Counted from the stretch's first letter, positions 6,427 through 12,545 are shown. The stretch is 12,545 nt of DNA from Dehalococcoidia bacterium (GCA_012270665.1 JAAXHY010000379.1:1-12545), one strand, 5' to 3'. Program-made: numbers and translations. The notes: generated by a model from the letters alone, not told the origin.

Positions 6427-7200
6427 TTGACCGATGGTCTTACCTCGTACGAAGTCAGGGACGGAATCGCCGTACTGACTCTGAACAATCCACGACGACG
6501 CAACGCGCTGTCGCTCGCGATGATGGATGAGTTGCTTTGTCATCTCGAAACTGCCAAAAGCAGCGCGGGAGTCCGGGTCGTGGTGATCCGGGCTGTCGGG
6601 CCTGTGTTTAGTTCGGGACACGACCTACGTGAATTGGCCGAGGGGGACGTGGAGGATCAGACGATCCTGTTCGCGCGGTGCACGGAGTTGATGGAGGCTG
6701 TGCGTCTCCTACCGAAGCCGGTGATAGCGCAGGTACAGGGACTTGCGACGGCGGCGGGCTGCCAACTGGCGGCGACTTGCGACCTGGCGGTGGCTTCGGA
6801 AGAGGCCACATTCGCCACGCCGGGAGTGGACATCGGACTGTTCTGCACGACGCCAGCGGTGGCGCTGGGCAGGGTGGTATCCTTGAAACGGGCTGTGGAG
6901 ATGCTGCTGACCGGACAGCCTATTTCGGCGTCGGAGGCGCTGGAGGCGGGTCTTGTGAACAGAGTGGTTGCGGCGGAAAGGCTGGAAGAGGAGACGATGG
7001 CGCTGGCGGAGAAGGTTGCGTCAGCGCCGATGAGTACGGTTTCGATTGGCAAGTCGGCGTTCTACCGCCAGATGGCGATGGACAGGCCGCAGGCGTATGA
7101 GCTTGCGCAGCGGGTAATGGTAGAGAATCTTCAGACGGCGGACGCGAAGGAGGGAATTGGGGCGTTTTTGGAGAAGCGAGAGCCGCGCTGGCAGAGTTAA
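6427..7200 (+). CDS. Crotonase-family protein, ECHDC3-like
   Basis: I place the start at TTG 6427 (257 residues) because GGAGG at 6415-6419 is seven bases before it. GTG 6424 and TTG 6400 are alternatives. The crotonase fold is clear: the first oxyanion-hole loop is FSSGHDLREL (61-70), and the second is GLATAAGCQLAATCDLAVAS (105-124). These strings closely resemble human and bacterial ECHDC3. In enoyl-CoA hydratase two glutamates activate the water; here the equivalent positions are Gln113 and Gly133. Ordinary hydratase activity is therefore unlikely, and another CoA-thioester reaction or a non-catalytic role is possible. The C-terminus ends in FLEKREPRW, which is typical. Followed after 16 bases by the D-2-hydroxyacid dehydrogenase, so the two are very likely co-transcribed. 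Confidence 0.88.
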   Translation: MTDGLTSYEVRDGIAVLTLNNPRRRNALSLAMMDELLCHLETAKSSAGVRVVVIRAVGPVFSSGHDLRELAEGDVEDQTILFARCTELMEAVRLLPKPVIAQVQGLATAAGCQLAATCDLAVASEEATFATPGVDIGLFCTTPAVALGRVVSLKRAVEMLLTGQPISASEALEAGLVNRVVAAERLEEETMALAEKVASAPMSTVSIGKSAFYRQMAMDRPQAYELAQRVMVENLQTADAKEGIGAFLEKREPRWQS

Positions 7201-7216
7201 GTATCAGGAGAGATCA

Positions 7217-8170
7217 GTGAAAATAGTAGTTGCAGGTCTGTTGGGAGACGGGTTCGAGGAGAGTCTTCGGGATGAGTTTCCGGGAGTAGGGTTTGCGTTC
7301 GCGGTGTCGGAGGAGGAGCAGGCGAGGGAGATCAAGGACGCGGACGTTTATATGGGGATGCCCAGTCGAGAGGTGTTTATTGCGGCGGACCATTTGAGGT
7401 GGCTGCACTGCCCGGGCACCGGAATAGATAAGTATATGGAGATTCCCGAAATCGTGGACAGCGACGTCGTGCTGACGAACGCGCGGGGTCCTCATACCGC
7501 GCCGATGGCGGACCACGTGATGGCGTTTTGCCTCGCGTTCGCGCACAAGACGCACAAGATGCTGCTCGACCAGCAGAGGGGAGTCTGGGATGCGGACAAG
7601 TACCACGGTGAACAGGTGGAGATGGAAGGCGCGATGATGGGGATACTCGCGCTGGGAGGCATCGGACAAGCGATTGCCAGGCGGGCGAATGGGTTCGGAA
7701 TGGATGTTTACGCGGTTGACATGAAGCCGTTTCCCCCACCGCCGGGAGTCAAAGAGGTGTGGGGACTGGACAGGTTGGATGATTTGCTGGGGATGTCGGA
7801 CTGGTTCGTGGTGACGGCTCCCTATACACCGGATTCGAAGGGGATGATAGGAGCGCGTGAGTTGGGGCTGATGAAGCGCACGGCGCACCTGATCATCATC
7901 TCGCGCGGGGGGATTGTGGATGAGGACGCGCTGTTCGAGACGCTCGAGAGCGGGCGCATCGCGGGGGCGGGGATAGACGCCTTCGAGGTGGAGCCGCTGC
8001 CTGAGGACAGCCCGTGGTGGGGACTGGAGAACGTCATCATCTCCCCGCACGCTTCGGCGCTAACTGTGCAGATGGTGGAAGGCAGGCGCGAGATCTTCAA
8101 AGAAAACCTGCGCCGGTTCCTGGCGAACGAGCCGTTCCTGTACGTGTGCGACAAGACGGCTGGGTTCTGA
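7217..8170 (+). CDS. D-2-hydroxyacid dehydrogenase (NAD-binding)
   Basis: A protein of 317 residues starting at GTG 7217, where AGGAG (7206-7210) is six bases upstream. A longer frame upstream has no such site. The family oxidises D-2-hydroxy acids or reduces 2-keto acids. The Rossmann segment is GILALGGIGQAIA (142-154), with an acidic residue (Asp168 in YAVD) at the end of the second strand, which favours NAD over NADP. Catalytic residues are Arg230 (ISRGGIVDEDAL), Glu259 (DAFEVEPLP) and His278 (SPHAS). The N-terminal substrate domain includes WLHCPGTGIDKY at about 62-73. The length is normal (310-330). It ends four bases from the stop of the convergent HAD gene. Specific substrate is not determinable; glyoxylate or hydroxypyruvate reductase-like enzymes are the nearest idea. 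Confidence 0.92.
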   Translation: MKIVVAGLLGDGFEESLRDEFPGVGFAFAVSEEEQAREIKDADVYMGMPSREVFIAADHLRWLHCPGTGIDKYMEIPEIVDSDVVLTNARGPHTAPMADHVMAFCLAFAHKTHKMLLDQQRGVWDADKYHGEQVEMEGAMMGILALGGIGQAIARRANGFGMDVYAVDMKPFPPPPGVKEVWGLDRLDDLLGMSDWFVVTAPYTPDSKGMIGARELGLMKRTAHLIIISRGGIVDEDALFETLESGRIAGAGIDAFEVEPLPEDSPWWGLENVIISPHASALTVQMVEGRREIFKENLRRFLANEPFLYVCDKTAGF

Positions 8171-8174
8171 GCGG

Positions 8175-8897
8175 TCAGGCGAGCAACTTGTCGGCGAGGT
8201 CGGGGAAGTCAACCGCGGCTATGTCGAACTCGGAGGCCGATGATTCGACACTGGATGATCCAGGGAATACGTCAGACTCGCCCTCGCGGTGGACGTAGGC
8301 GGTGTGAAGACCTGCGGCCCGCGCGCCCCTGAGATCGTTTTTGTGGGCGGCGACCATCATTGCCTGTTCGGGCGCTGTCCTAAGTAGCTCCAGGGCGGTC
8401 AGGTAGGCTTCCGGGTCTGTCTTGTAGTGTCCTAGGAACTCGCAGGACAGGATGCCGTCCCAGTCAATGCCGTTGTGCTTGGAGCAGTCAACGACAATTG
8501 ACCAGCTGAGGACTGTGAGGACGACGGTGGTGTAGCGTTCCCTGATTCTCCGAATGGCGTCGGCGGCGTCGGACCAGGCGTCGAGCCTGTGCCAGACTTC
8601 GTTCAGGTCGTCGCGCTCGGAGTCGTTTAGAGTGAGCGCGGAGTGCTTTTCAAGCACATCGTCGAGGACTTGGCGGTGTATCTGGTCGGCGTTCATCCAG
8701 GGGAGGTCGCCCGATCTGACCAGGGCGAGCCTTTCGAACATCCACCTGCGCCAGTCGGTGGCGAACTGGGTGATGTCCACATCGGCGTTCCGCTCGGCGG
8801 CGAGGCGGCGGACTTCCTTCTGGATGCCTCCGCGCCAGTCGAATACCGTGCCGCCTACGTCCCAGGTCAGGGCCTTTATGTTGGATAGATCGGTCAT
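8175..8897 (-). CDS. HAD-superfamily hydrolase, haloacid dehalogenase type II-like
   Basis: A protein of 240 residues. Motif I is TWDVGGTVFDW with the nucleophile Asp13. The second Asp of phosphatase-type HADs is absent (Gly15), as in 2-haloacid dehalogenases. Motif II is around LTVLSW (Ser131), motif III is Lys159 in GHYKTDPEAY, and motif IV is MMVAAHKNDLRGA with Asp188. The last string is very close to the VAAH...DL signature of type II haloacid dehalogenases, which hydrolyse short 2-halo acids to 2-hydroxy acids. That product type would suit the adjacent 2-hydroxyacid dehydrogenase, although the genes are convergent, not co-transcribed. There is no clear Shine-Dalgarno site before the ATG at 8897. 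Real activity on halo acids is unproven; many relatives act on other substrates. Confidence 0.85.
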   Translation of the reverse strand: MTDLSNIKALTWDVGGTVFDWRGGIQKEVRRLAAERNADVDITQFATDWRRWMFERLALVRSGDLPWMNADQIHRQVLDDVLEKHSALTLNDSERDDLNEVWHRLDAWSDAADAIRRIRERYTTVVLTVLSWSIVVDCSKHNGIDWDGILSCEFLGHYKTDPEAYLTALELLRTAPEQAMMVAAHKNDLRGARAAGLHTAYVHREGESDVFPGSSSVESSASEFDIAAVDFPDLADKLLA

Positions 8898-8989
8898 TGG
8901 GTCTCAGAGCCTTTCCAAAGTTTGAGTGGTGAAGTCTGGTATAGATTCGAGTTTATAACCCTGGTGGTGAGCGCGCAGGTGGACTGCTG

Positions 8990-9028
8990 ATGGCTGCAAG
9001 TGACCTGCAAGTGGTCTCTGGCAGCCAT
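8990..9028. repeat. Imperfect 16-bp inverted repeat with embedded direct repeat
   Basis: Bases 8990-9005 pair with 9013-9028 at 14 of 16 positions (outer arm ATGGCTGC/GCAGCCAT perfect), leaving a 7-base loop TGCAAGT. Inside it, CTGCAAGTG occurs twice (8994-9002 and 9005-9013) with an 11-base period, one helical turn. No T-run follows on either side, so it is not a normal terminator. It lies about 93 bases upstream of the HAD gene and 170 bases upstream of the gene at 9201. A regulator-binding site or a structured RNA is possible. Confidence 0.5.
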
Positions 9029-9094
9029 TCTCGCCTGCATATCACCTGTATAGTCCAGTATTTACCAGTTCAGAGAATTTTTTCGGTTAGTTGT

Positions 9095-9123
9095 TTGTCT
9101 ATTGATAAATCTCACTATATATT
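9095..9123 (+). promoter_or_regulatory. Candidate promoter for the gene at 9201
   Basis: TTGTCT (9095-9100) and TATATT (9118-9123) are spaced by 17 bases in an AT-rich stretch. The expected transcript start near 9130 leaves a leader of about 70 bases. Alternative overlapping boxes exist (TTGTTT 9091-9096), so the exact position is uncertain. Confidence 0.4.
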
Positions 9124-9200
9124 TGGCACTATTGTTCTGTCATGCGGATATTGTAACATGGCACGGAGTGAATGTGTAGTGGATTCGAAAGGGAGAAATA

Positions 9201-9491
9201 ATGCTGTTTCTGGCTATTAGTACGCCGCTGCCGACACGCCCCTCCGAGGTACGCGAGCGGCGAAAGGGGTACTGGCCGTGGGGGCAGGATAAGCTAGATC
9301 GCGGTCTGGCGAGGTTCTTCTTCGCAAGGGTGGGACGGGGCGCGGTCGCGCTGTTCGATGTTGATTCCAATGAGACGCTGCACCAACTGCTGACCGAGTG
9401 GGCGGAGATGATACCGGCGGAGTTCGAGGTCTATCCCCTGATTGATCCCGAATCCGCCGTGGCGTTCCTGAACCAGTCGGACAGCGACTAG
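9201..9491 (+). CDS. Small DUF3303-like / dimeric alpha-beta barrel-like protein
   Basis: A protein of 96 residues; GGGAG (9191-9195) lies five bases before the ATG. The pattern is MLFLAIST at the start, then a helix, then a strand AVALFDVDS at about 48-56, a helix ETLHQLLTEWAEMI at about 58-71, and a strand EFEVYPLID ending in a short helix DPESAVAFL. This two-half ferredoxin-like arrangement is seen in DUF3303 and muconolactone-isomerase-like or monooxygenase-like small proteins. The WPWG and RGAVALFD segments fit the DUF3303 type best, but the match is by eye. No catalytic residue can be named. The stop overlaps the stop of the convergent crotonase gene within a CTAG at 9488-9491. Confidence 0.65.
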   Translation: MLFLAISTPLPTRPSEVRERRKGYWPWGQDKLDRGLARFFFARVGRGAVALFDVDSNETLHQLLTEWAEMIPAEFEVYPLIDPESAVAFLNQSDSD

Positions 9492-10276
9492 CGGCCCTGG
9501 AAGACAGGCTCGCGCTTTTCTAAGAATGCCTTGACGCCCTCGGCGCGGTCTTCGGACATGCCGGAGACCTGGCTGGCCTGACCCTCTATCCATAGCTGCT
9601 CTTCCAGGCTGCGGGTGTGGGCGGAGTAGGCCATACGCTTGGTCATAGCGTGGGCGACGGAGGGGCCGGACGCGAGTTTCTGGGCGAACTGCATGGCGTA
9701 TTCGGTGAACTCATCGTCGGGTATCACGTAGTTGACGAGTCCGATGCGCTCAGCTTCGTGGGCGTCTATTATATCGCCGGTGTACATTAGCTCCATTGCT
9801 TTGGATGTCCCCACGGCCATAGGCAGAAGTTGTGTGCAGCCGTAGTCCGGCGTGAGGGCGCGCTTGGCGAAGATGGCGGAGAAGCGCGCGCTTTCTGAGG
9901 CTATGCGTATGTCGCAGGCGAGCGCGAGTCCGAACCCGGCTCCGACAGCGGCGCCGTTGACGGCGGCAATGGTCGGGCGAGGGAATCGGCGCAACAGCAG
10001 GGAAGGGTAGCCGAGCGGCATTCCTTTCTTGAGCAGAGTCTCGTTGCCCGGCGTGTGGCCCTCTCCGGGCTTGGGGGTGAGGTCGGCGCCGGCGCAGAAT
10101 CCGCGTCCCGCTCCGGTAAGTATGAGGGCTCGCACTCCGTCCTCTTCGTTGGCGTGGATGACGTCGTCGAGGTCGCTAATTAGCGCGCGGTTTATGGCGT
10201 TCATCTTTTCAGGGCGGTTGAGGGTGATGACGCCCACGTCCCCGACGCGTTCGCTTCTAACGGTTGAATAGTCCAT
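9488..10276 (-). CDS. Enoyl-CoA hydratase/isomerase family protein, PaaG-like
   Basis: A protein of 262 residues. The crotonase signatures are ITLNRPEKMNAI (17-28), the oxyanion loop FCAGADL (60-66) and GAAVGAGFGLALACDIRIAS (108-127). The usual two catalytic glutamates are replaced by Gly116 and Phe136. Asp144 in LTPDYG stands where PaaG-type isomerases/hydratases have their single catalytic aspartate. I therefore expect a double-bond isomerase or a hydratase of the PaaG type on a CoA thioester, but the name is not proven. The C-terminus FLEKREPVFQGR is standard. The start at 10276 has only a weak purine stretch (GGAAAGA) upstream, but a strong promoter lies at 10306-10334. The gene converges with the small gene at 9201 and shares the CTAG stop overlap with it. 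Confidence 0.88.
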   Translation of the reverse strand: MDYSTVRSERVGDVGVITLNRPEKMNAINRALISDLDDVIHANEEDGVRALILTGAGRGFCAGADLTPKPGEGHTPGNETLLKKGMPLGYPSLLLRRFPRPTIAAVNGAAVGAGFGLALACDIRIASESARFSAIFAKRALTPDYGCTQLLPMAVGTSKAMELMYTGDIIDAHEAERIGLVNYVIPDDEFTEYAMQFAQKLASGPSVAHAMTKRMAYSAHTRSLEEQLWIEGQASQVSGMSEDRAEGVKAFLEKREPVFQGR

Positions 10277-10305
10277 GTCTGTCTTTCCATGTGGAGGATG
10301 TTGGA

Positions 10306-10334
10306 ATGATAAGTGGGGCGGGTGGATGTGTCAA
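10306..10334 (-). promoter_or_regulatory. Strong sigma70-like promoter for the PaaG-like crotonase
   Basis: On the minus strand TTGACA (10334-10329), a perfect -35 box, is followed after exactly 17 bases by TATCAT (10311-10306). Transcription would start near 10299, about 23 bases before the ATG at 10276. It lies in the 113-base gap after the Lon N-domain gene, so the crotonase can be expressed independently of it. Confidence 0.65.
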
Positions 10335-10389
10335 AACGGCCTTGCGACCTTCACGAAAACAGGAGTGGTTTATAGACGATAGCGGATTG

Positions 10390-11040
10390 TTACTGGCGGC
10401 TGAATCGGCTGAGGAGCTGCCAGGCCATCTGCTGGCGCAAGACGCGGGTATTTCGCTTCATGAGGTCTATTTCGGCGGAGAGTCTCTGTTGGGCGGACTC
10501 CTGTTCCAGTAGTCGCTGCCTATCTGAAAGGTCCATCTGCATCTTGCCAGCGATGTGGTAGGAGAGGTGCGCGGGGTCTGAGGGCACCCTTGTGGCGCGT
10601 ACCCAGCCACCGGTAGTACCCACCGAGTAACGGGCATATTCGCCGAACAGATCGGTGGCTTCAGCTATCAGATTTTCGGGGACTGGCTCGTCGCCGAATT
10701 CATCCAGAAGTTCCACTTGCGCAGAAATGAAGGGCCTGCGCTGAGTTATCTCGATTACGCGAAATCGTCTCTCGCCGATTGCGGATACGAAAACCCTGTC
10801 GCCTTCGATGCGGTTCACCTGAATTATTCGGGCGACGGTGCCGACGTCATGAGGAACCGCGGGTTCGCCCACCTCCGCGCCTTCCCGAATCAGCGTGACT
10901 CCGAACCTCGAATCGGATTCAAGGCATTCCTCGAGCATCAGCTTGTACCGCTCCTCGAAGATCTGGAGCGGTATAGCCGCTTGGGGGAACAGGACAGTGT
11001 TAAGCGGAAATAACGGCAGTCGGCGCTGGTTAGACATCAT
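10390..11040 (-). CDS. Lon N-terminal (LON substrate-binding) domain protein
   Basis: A protein of 216 residues containing only the substrate-binding N domain of Lon protease, with no AAA+ or Ser-Lys peptidase part. The start LPLFPLNTVLFPQ (8-20) followed by LQIFEERYKLML is diagnostic of the domain. Strands such as VGTVARIIQVNRIEGDRVFV and GERRFRVIEI (up to about 100) continue it. The C-terminal part (about 155-216) is a helical bundle with long charged helices ending RQQMAWQLLSRF. Stand-alone LON-domain proteins are widespread in bacteria. They are presumed to bind unfolded or partner proteins, but their cellular role is unclear. No good Shine-Dalgarno site precedes either of the two adjacent ATG codons (11040, 11037). 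It lies 74 bases downstream of the galactose-binding-like gene on the same strand. Confidence 0.92.
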   Translation of the reverse strand: MMSNQRRLPLFPLNTVLFPQAAIPLQIFEERYKLMLEECLESDSRFGVTLIREGAEVGEPAVPHDVGTVARIIQVNRIEGDRVFVSAIGERRFRVIEITQRRPFISAQVELLDEFGDEPVPENLIAEATDLFGEYARYSVGTTGGWVRATRVPSDPAHLSYHIAGKMQMDLSDRQRLLEQESAQQRLSAEIDLMKRNTRVLRQQMAWQLLSRFSRQ

Positions 11041-11114
11041 TGGGAGCGAGCCGGTTTGCGATGTGTAAGAGTCGCGTATGTGGTTTGGGGGTGAGGTTCT
11101 GACCAGTCATATGA

Positions 11115-11672
11115 TTATTTCTCAAACTCCAGGAGCGCGTAGCGCATGAAGATGCCGCCGCCGGGGCGAGCAAGCGGACCGTTTACGGCCAGACAAGCTA
11201 TTACGTGTGTATCCCCGGGCCTGGCGTTTTCGGTAACGCGGACGCGGTTGGTGACATTGAATCCATTCACGGCGCCCGCGTCTCTGTCCCATTCTCCATC
11301 CACCCAGATCTCCCCGTAGTCGTCAATGTTGGACTCGAACCAGACCTCTGAGCCGTGGACGTTGAAGTTTCCTATAGTTTCGGGCAGAGTAACGCGGATT
11401 CTGTACCACCCGAAGGTGAGGCCGGTAGAACGTGTCTTGCGTATGCCGGGACTGTCACCGCCAGCGGCCTTTTCCTTGCCGCCGGCTTCCACATCGTCAA
11501 TGATCTCCCAGCCCGAGTCGTCGTAGTCCGGCTCGCGCGCGGAGCTACCGGCCGACTGGGACACCAATCCCTCATTGGGGCTGCCGGGTTCCCATCCGGA
11601 TCCGAACCTCCACTGTGTACCGAGTTGTCGCAGAACTTCCGGGTCTTCAAGATCGAGTGTAGCTTTCGGCAT
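11115..11672 (-). CDS. Stand-alone galactose-binding-like (GH2 sugar-binding-like) domain protein
   Basis: A protein of 185 residues; GGAGG is seven bases before the ATG. The fold pattern is a jelly-roll carbohydrate-binding-like domain. It shows WRFGSGWEPGSPNEGLVSQS at 21-40, a PDYDDSGWEIIDD turn at 48-60, FGWYRIRVTLPE at 87-98, VWFESNIDDYGEIWVDGEW at 110-128 and FNVTNRVRV at 138-146. The DYGEIWVDGEWD string and the surrounding strands match the sugar-binding domain of glycoside hydrolase family 2. No catalytic domain follows. There is no signal peptide, so it is probably cytoplasmic or was recruited as a small binding protein or unknown enzyme. An insertion rich in Gly/Lys/Ser at about 62-82 interrupts the core. 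It starts a minus-strand run with the Lon N-domain gene, divergent from the gene at 11810. Confidence 0.7.
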   Translation of the reverse strand: MPKATLDLEDPEVLRQLGTQWRFGSGWEPGSPNEGLVSQSAGSSAREPDYDDSGWEIIDDVEAGGKEKAAGGDSPGIRKTRSTGLTFGWYRIRVTLPETIGNFNVHGSEVWFESNIDDYGEIWVDGEWDRDAGAVNGFNVTNRVRVTENARPGDTHVIACLAVNGPLARPGGGIFMRYALLEFEK

Positions 11673-11809
11673 CGGGGGTCCTCCATGTAAATCTTTCCGC
11701 TCAGGGATTTCTGGCGCGTGTAATTCGGGAACGGGGCTATTGTATCATAGGGTGTCGGCGCGAACCGGGAAGACAATCCTACACCGTAGAACAGGAGCAA
11801 AGTCAGGCA

Positions 11810-11992
11810 ATGGGCAGATCGAACTGGTACTATGACCATCCTCCGGTGTGCAACTGCGCCAAGTGCACCGCCGACAGAACGCTGCCAAGACGCAGGAGCG
11901 CAATATCCGCGCTCCGAACGGCTATGGCCCCGAAGTCGTCAGACAAGGAAAACTGGGTCAAACGCCTTAGAAGAAAGATAGCAGGCGGCTGA
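11810..11992 (+). CDS. Small basic CxCxxC protein
   Basis: A protein of 60 residues with MGRSNWYYDHPPVCNCAKC at the start. The HPPxCxCxxC cluster (Cys14, Cys16, Cys19) may bind a metal ion. The rest is strongly basic (PRRRS, VKRLRRKI), which would suit nucleic-acid or ribosome contact. AGGAG at 11793-11797 is 12 bases from the ATG; this is a long spacing, with a shorter AGG at 11805-11807 close to the start. In the same frame beyond the TGA at 11990-11992 another 39 codons remain open to a TAA at 12110-12112, without an obvious start. I recall similar HPPxCxCxxC small proteins in Chloroflexota, but no function is known to me. Short length lowers certainty. Confidence 0.6.
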   Translation: MGRSNWYYDHPPVCNCAKCTADRTLPRRRSAISALRTAMAPKSSDKENWVKRLRRKIAGG

Positions 11993-12127
11993 TTCCACCC
12001 TGTTACGGATGCGCGCTCTTTAGTTCCCCGAGATTATGCGCCTTCTACAGGCCAAGCGGTCTATGAAGAAATGTGGAGCGCTAACCCAATTGAACTCCCT
12101 CACGTTCTGTAAGTCAAGGCAACGGGA

Positions 12128-12143
12128 CTAAGAACGCTCTTAG
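12128..12143. repeat. Short perfect hairpin downstream of the HTH remnant
   Basis: CTAAGA (12128-12133) and TCTTAG (12138-12143) pair perfectly around ACGC. On the minus strand it begins two bases after the stop codon at 12146. No run of T follows, so it is a poor intrinsic terminator at best. Confidence 0.35.
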
Positions 12144-12145
12144 GC

Positions 12146-12475
12146 TTAGAGGAGTCCTCGTCGCTGCGCTGCGAGCGCCGCTTCAGGACGGTTCTTCGCG
12201 TGCAGTTTCAGTCGAGCGTTGCGCATGTGATCGAGGATCGTATGAGAACTGAGGTCAAGTTGTTCCGCAATCTCCTTGGCCTCCAGCGCCATTGCGAGTA
12301 GGCGCAACACTTCCAGTTCCCGGATGGTGAGGGGCTTGTATCTGTCGTGAGGGGTTTCCGGGAGTTCTGGTTTGGTCGAAAAGATACTGTGAACATTCTC
12401 AGCGACAGATTTGGCGCGGGCCTCGTTTGCCTTGACGTGGAAGAGATGAAAGCAGTTTCTGTTCGTCGTCCTGGT
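12146..12475 (-). pseudogene. LuxR-type HTH regulator remnant (N-terminus lost)
   Basis: The frame open between the TAG at 12476-12478 and the stop TAA at 12146-12148 encodes 109 residues without any ATG, GTG or TTG before the HTH itself. The last 60 residues are a complete LuxR/GerE HTH: LTIRELEVLRLLAMALEAKE at about 49-68, then IAEQLDLSSHTILDHMRNAR and RLKLHAKNRPEAALAA. The first 30 residues (NRNCFHLFHVKANEARAKSV) look like the end of a PAS domain, as in PAS-LuxR regulators. Upstream of the TAG a further in-frame TAA occurs about 27 bases on, so the 5' part is not coding. This is most simply a truncated gene. A long open frame over 12208-12543 is in another phase and looks non-coding. A frameshift from the truncated 5' part lying beyond the window is another possibility. 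Confidence 0.6.
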
Positions 12476-12545
12476 CTATGAGACGTTGGGTTGTCTGCCC
12501 CACTTTCGTTACAATAGGTAGCCGTTGTAAAACTAGACCCCACTC

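Larger units (their letters stand above)
8898..9200. other. AT-rich intergenic region with no gene
   Basis: About 300 bases between the HAD gene start and the small DUF3303-like gene. Short frames here lack coding character. The left third carries a long imperfect hairpin and direct repeat (8990-9028). The right half is distinctly AT-rich, unlike its surroundings, and carries a promoter candidate (9095-9123). The ribosome binding site of the next gene is GGGAG at 9191-9195. Confidence 0.6.

Noticed and set aside
7214..8050. Long minus-strand frame of 278 codons
   Set aside because: Shadow of the D-2-hydroxyacid dehydrogenase gene; Arg/His/Pro-rich with no recognisable motif.
8990..9220. 76-codon plus-strand frame
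   Set aside because: No ribosome binding site, unusual composition, overlaps the hairpin and the start of the DUF3303-like gene in another phase.
12208..12543. Long open frame of 111 codons on the minus strand
   Set aside because: The same DNA in another phase encodes a clear LuxR HTH; this frame has low-complexity Ser/Thr/Arg/Pro content and ends within the HTH region.

Overview
The window carries bacterial genes on both strands, tightly packed, with good Shine-Dalgarno sites and moderately high GC. There are no RNA genes, CRISPR arrays or insertion sequences that I can see. The gene mix is a formyl-CoA-transferase-like CaiB/BaiF enzyme, two divergent crotonases, a D-2-hydroxyacid dehydrogenase, a SelA-like PLP enzyme, an MBL-fold hydrolase, a type II haloacid-dehalogenase-like protein, an orphan Lon N-domain protein and a DUF6226-like protein. 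It resembles catabolic Chloroflexota of the SAR202/Dehalococcoidia kind. That assignment is an inference from gene content, not from a marker gene.

Layout. Positions 1-285 (+) are the end of an ankyrin-repeat protein. At 479-1348 (+) lies an aldo/keto reductase. At 1436-1741 (+), behind a good sigma70-like promoter, is a DUF5678-like small protein. It overlaps by ATGA a retropepsin-like aspartic protease gene (1738-2164) that is broken by two single-base frameshifts. On the minus strand, 5578 to 2177, come an MBL-fold hydrolase, a SelA-like PLP enzyme with its own promoter and hairpin-rich leader, and a CaiB/BaiF CoA-transferase. The last two genes are separated by a perfect GC-rich palindrome. 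On the plus strand, 5724-8170, are a DUF6226-like protein, an ECHDC3-like crotonase and a D-2-hydroxyacid dehydrogenase in a close-spaced operon. A HAD hydrolase (8897-8175, minus) converges on it.

An AT-rich gap (8898-9200) holds a long imperfect hairpin and a promoter candidate. It is followed by a small DUF3303-like protein (9201-9491, +), whose stop codon shares a CTAG with the stop of a PaaG-like crotonase (10276-9488, minus). Further minus-strand genes are a Lon N-terminal-domain protein (11040-10390) and a galactose-binding-like domain protein (11672-11115). A 60-residue CxCxxC protein (11810-11992, +) follows, and finally a LuxR-type HTH remnant without a start codon (12475-12146, minus).

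Most intact genes look like enzymes of acyl-CoA and hydroxy-acid or amino-acid catabolism: CoA transfer, crotonase chemistry, 2-hydroxyacid oxidation, PLP-dependent elimination, hydrolysis and possibly dehalogenation. No single pathway can be proved from the sequence. The most unusual items are the DUF5678/retropepsin pair in a decaying state, the CoA-transferase that keeps the catalytic Asp169 but lacks the glycine loop, the crotonases lacking the usual glutamates, and several structured intergenic elements.
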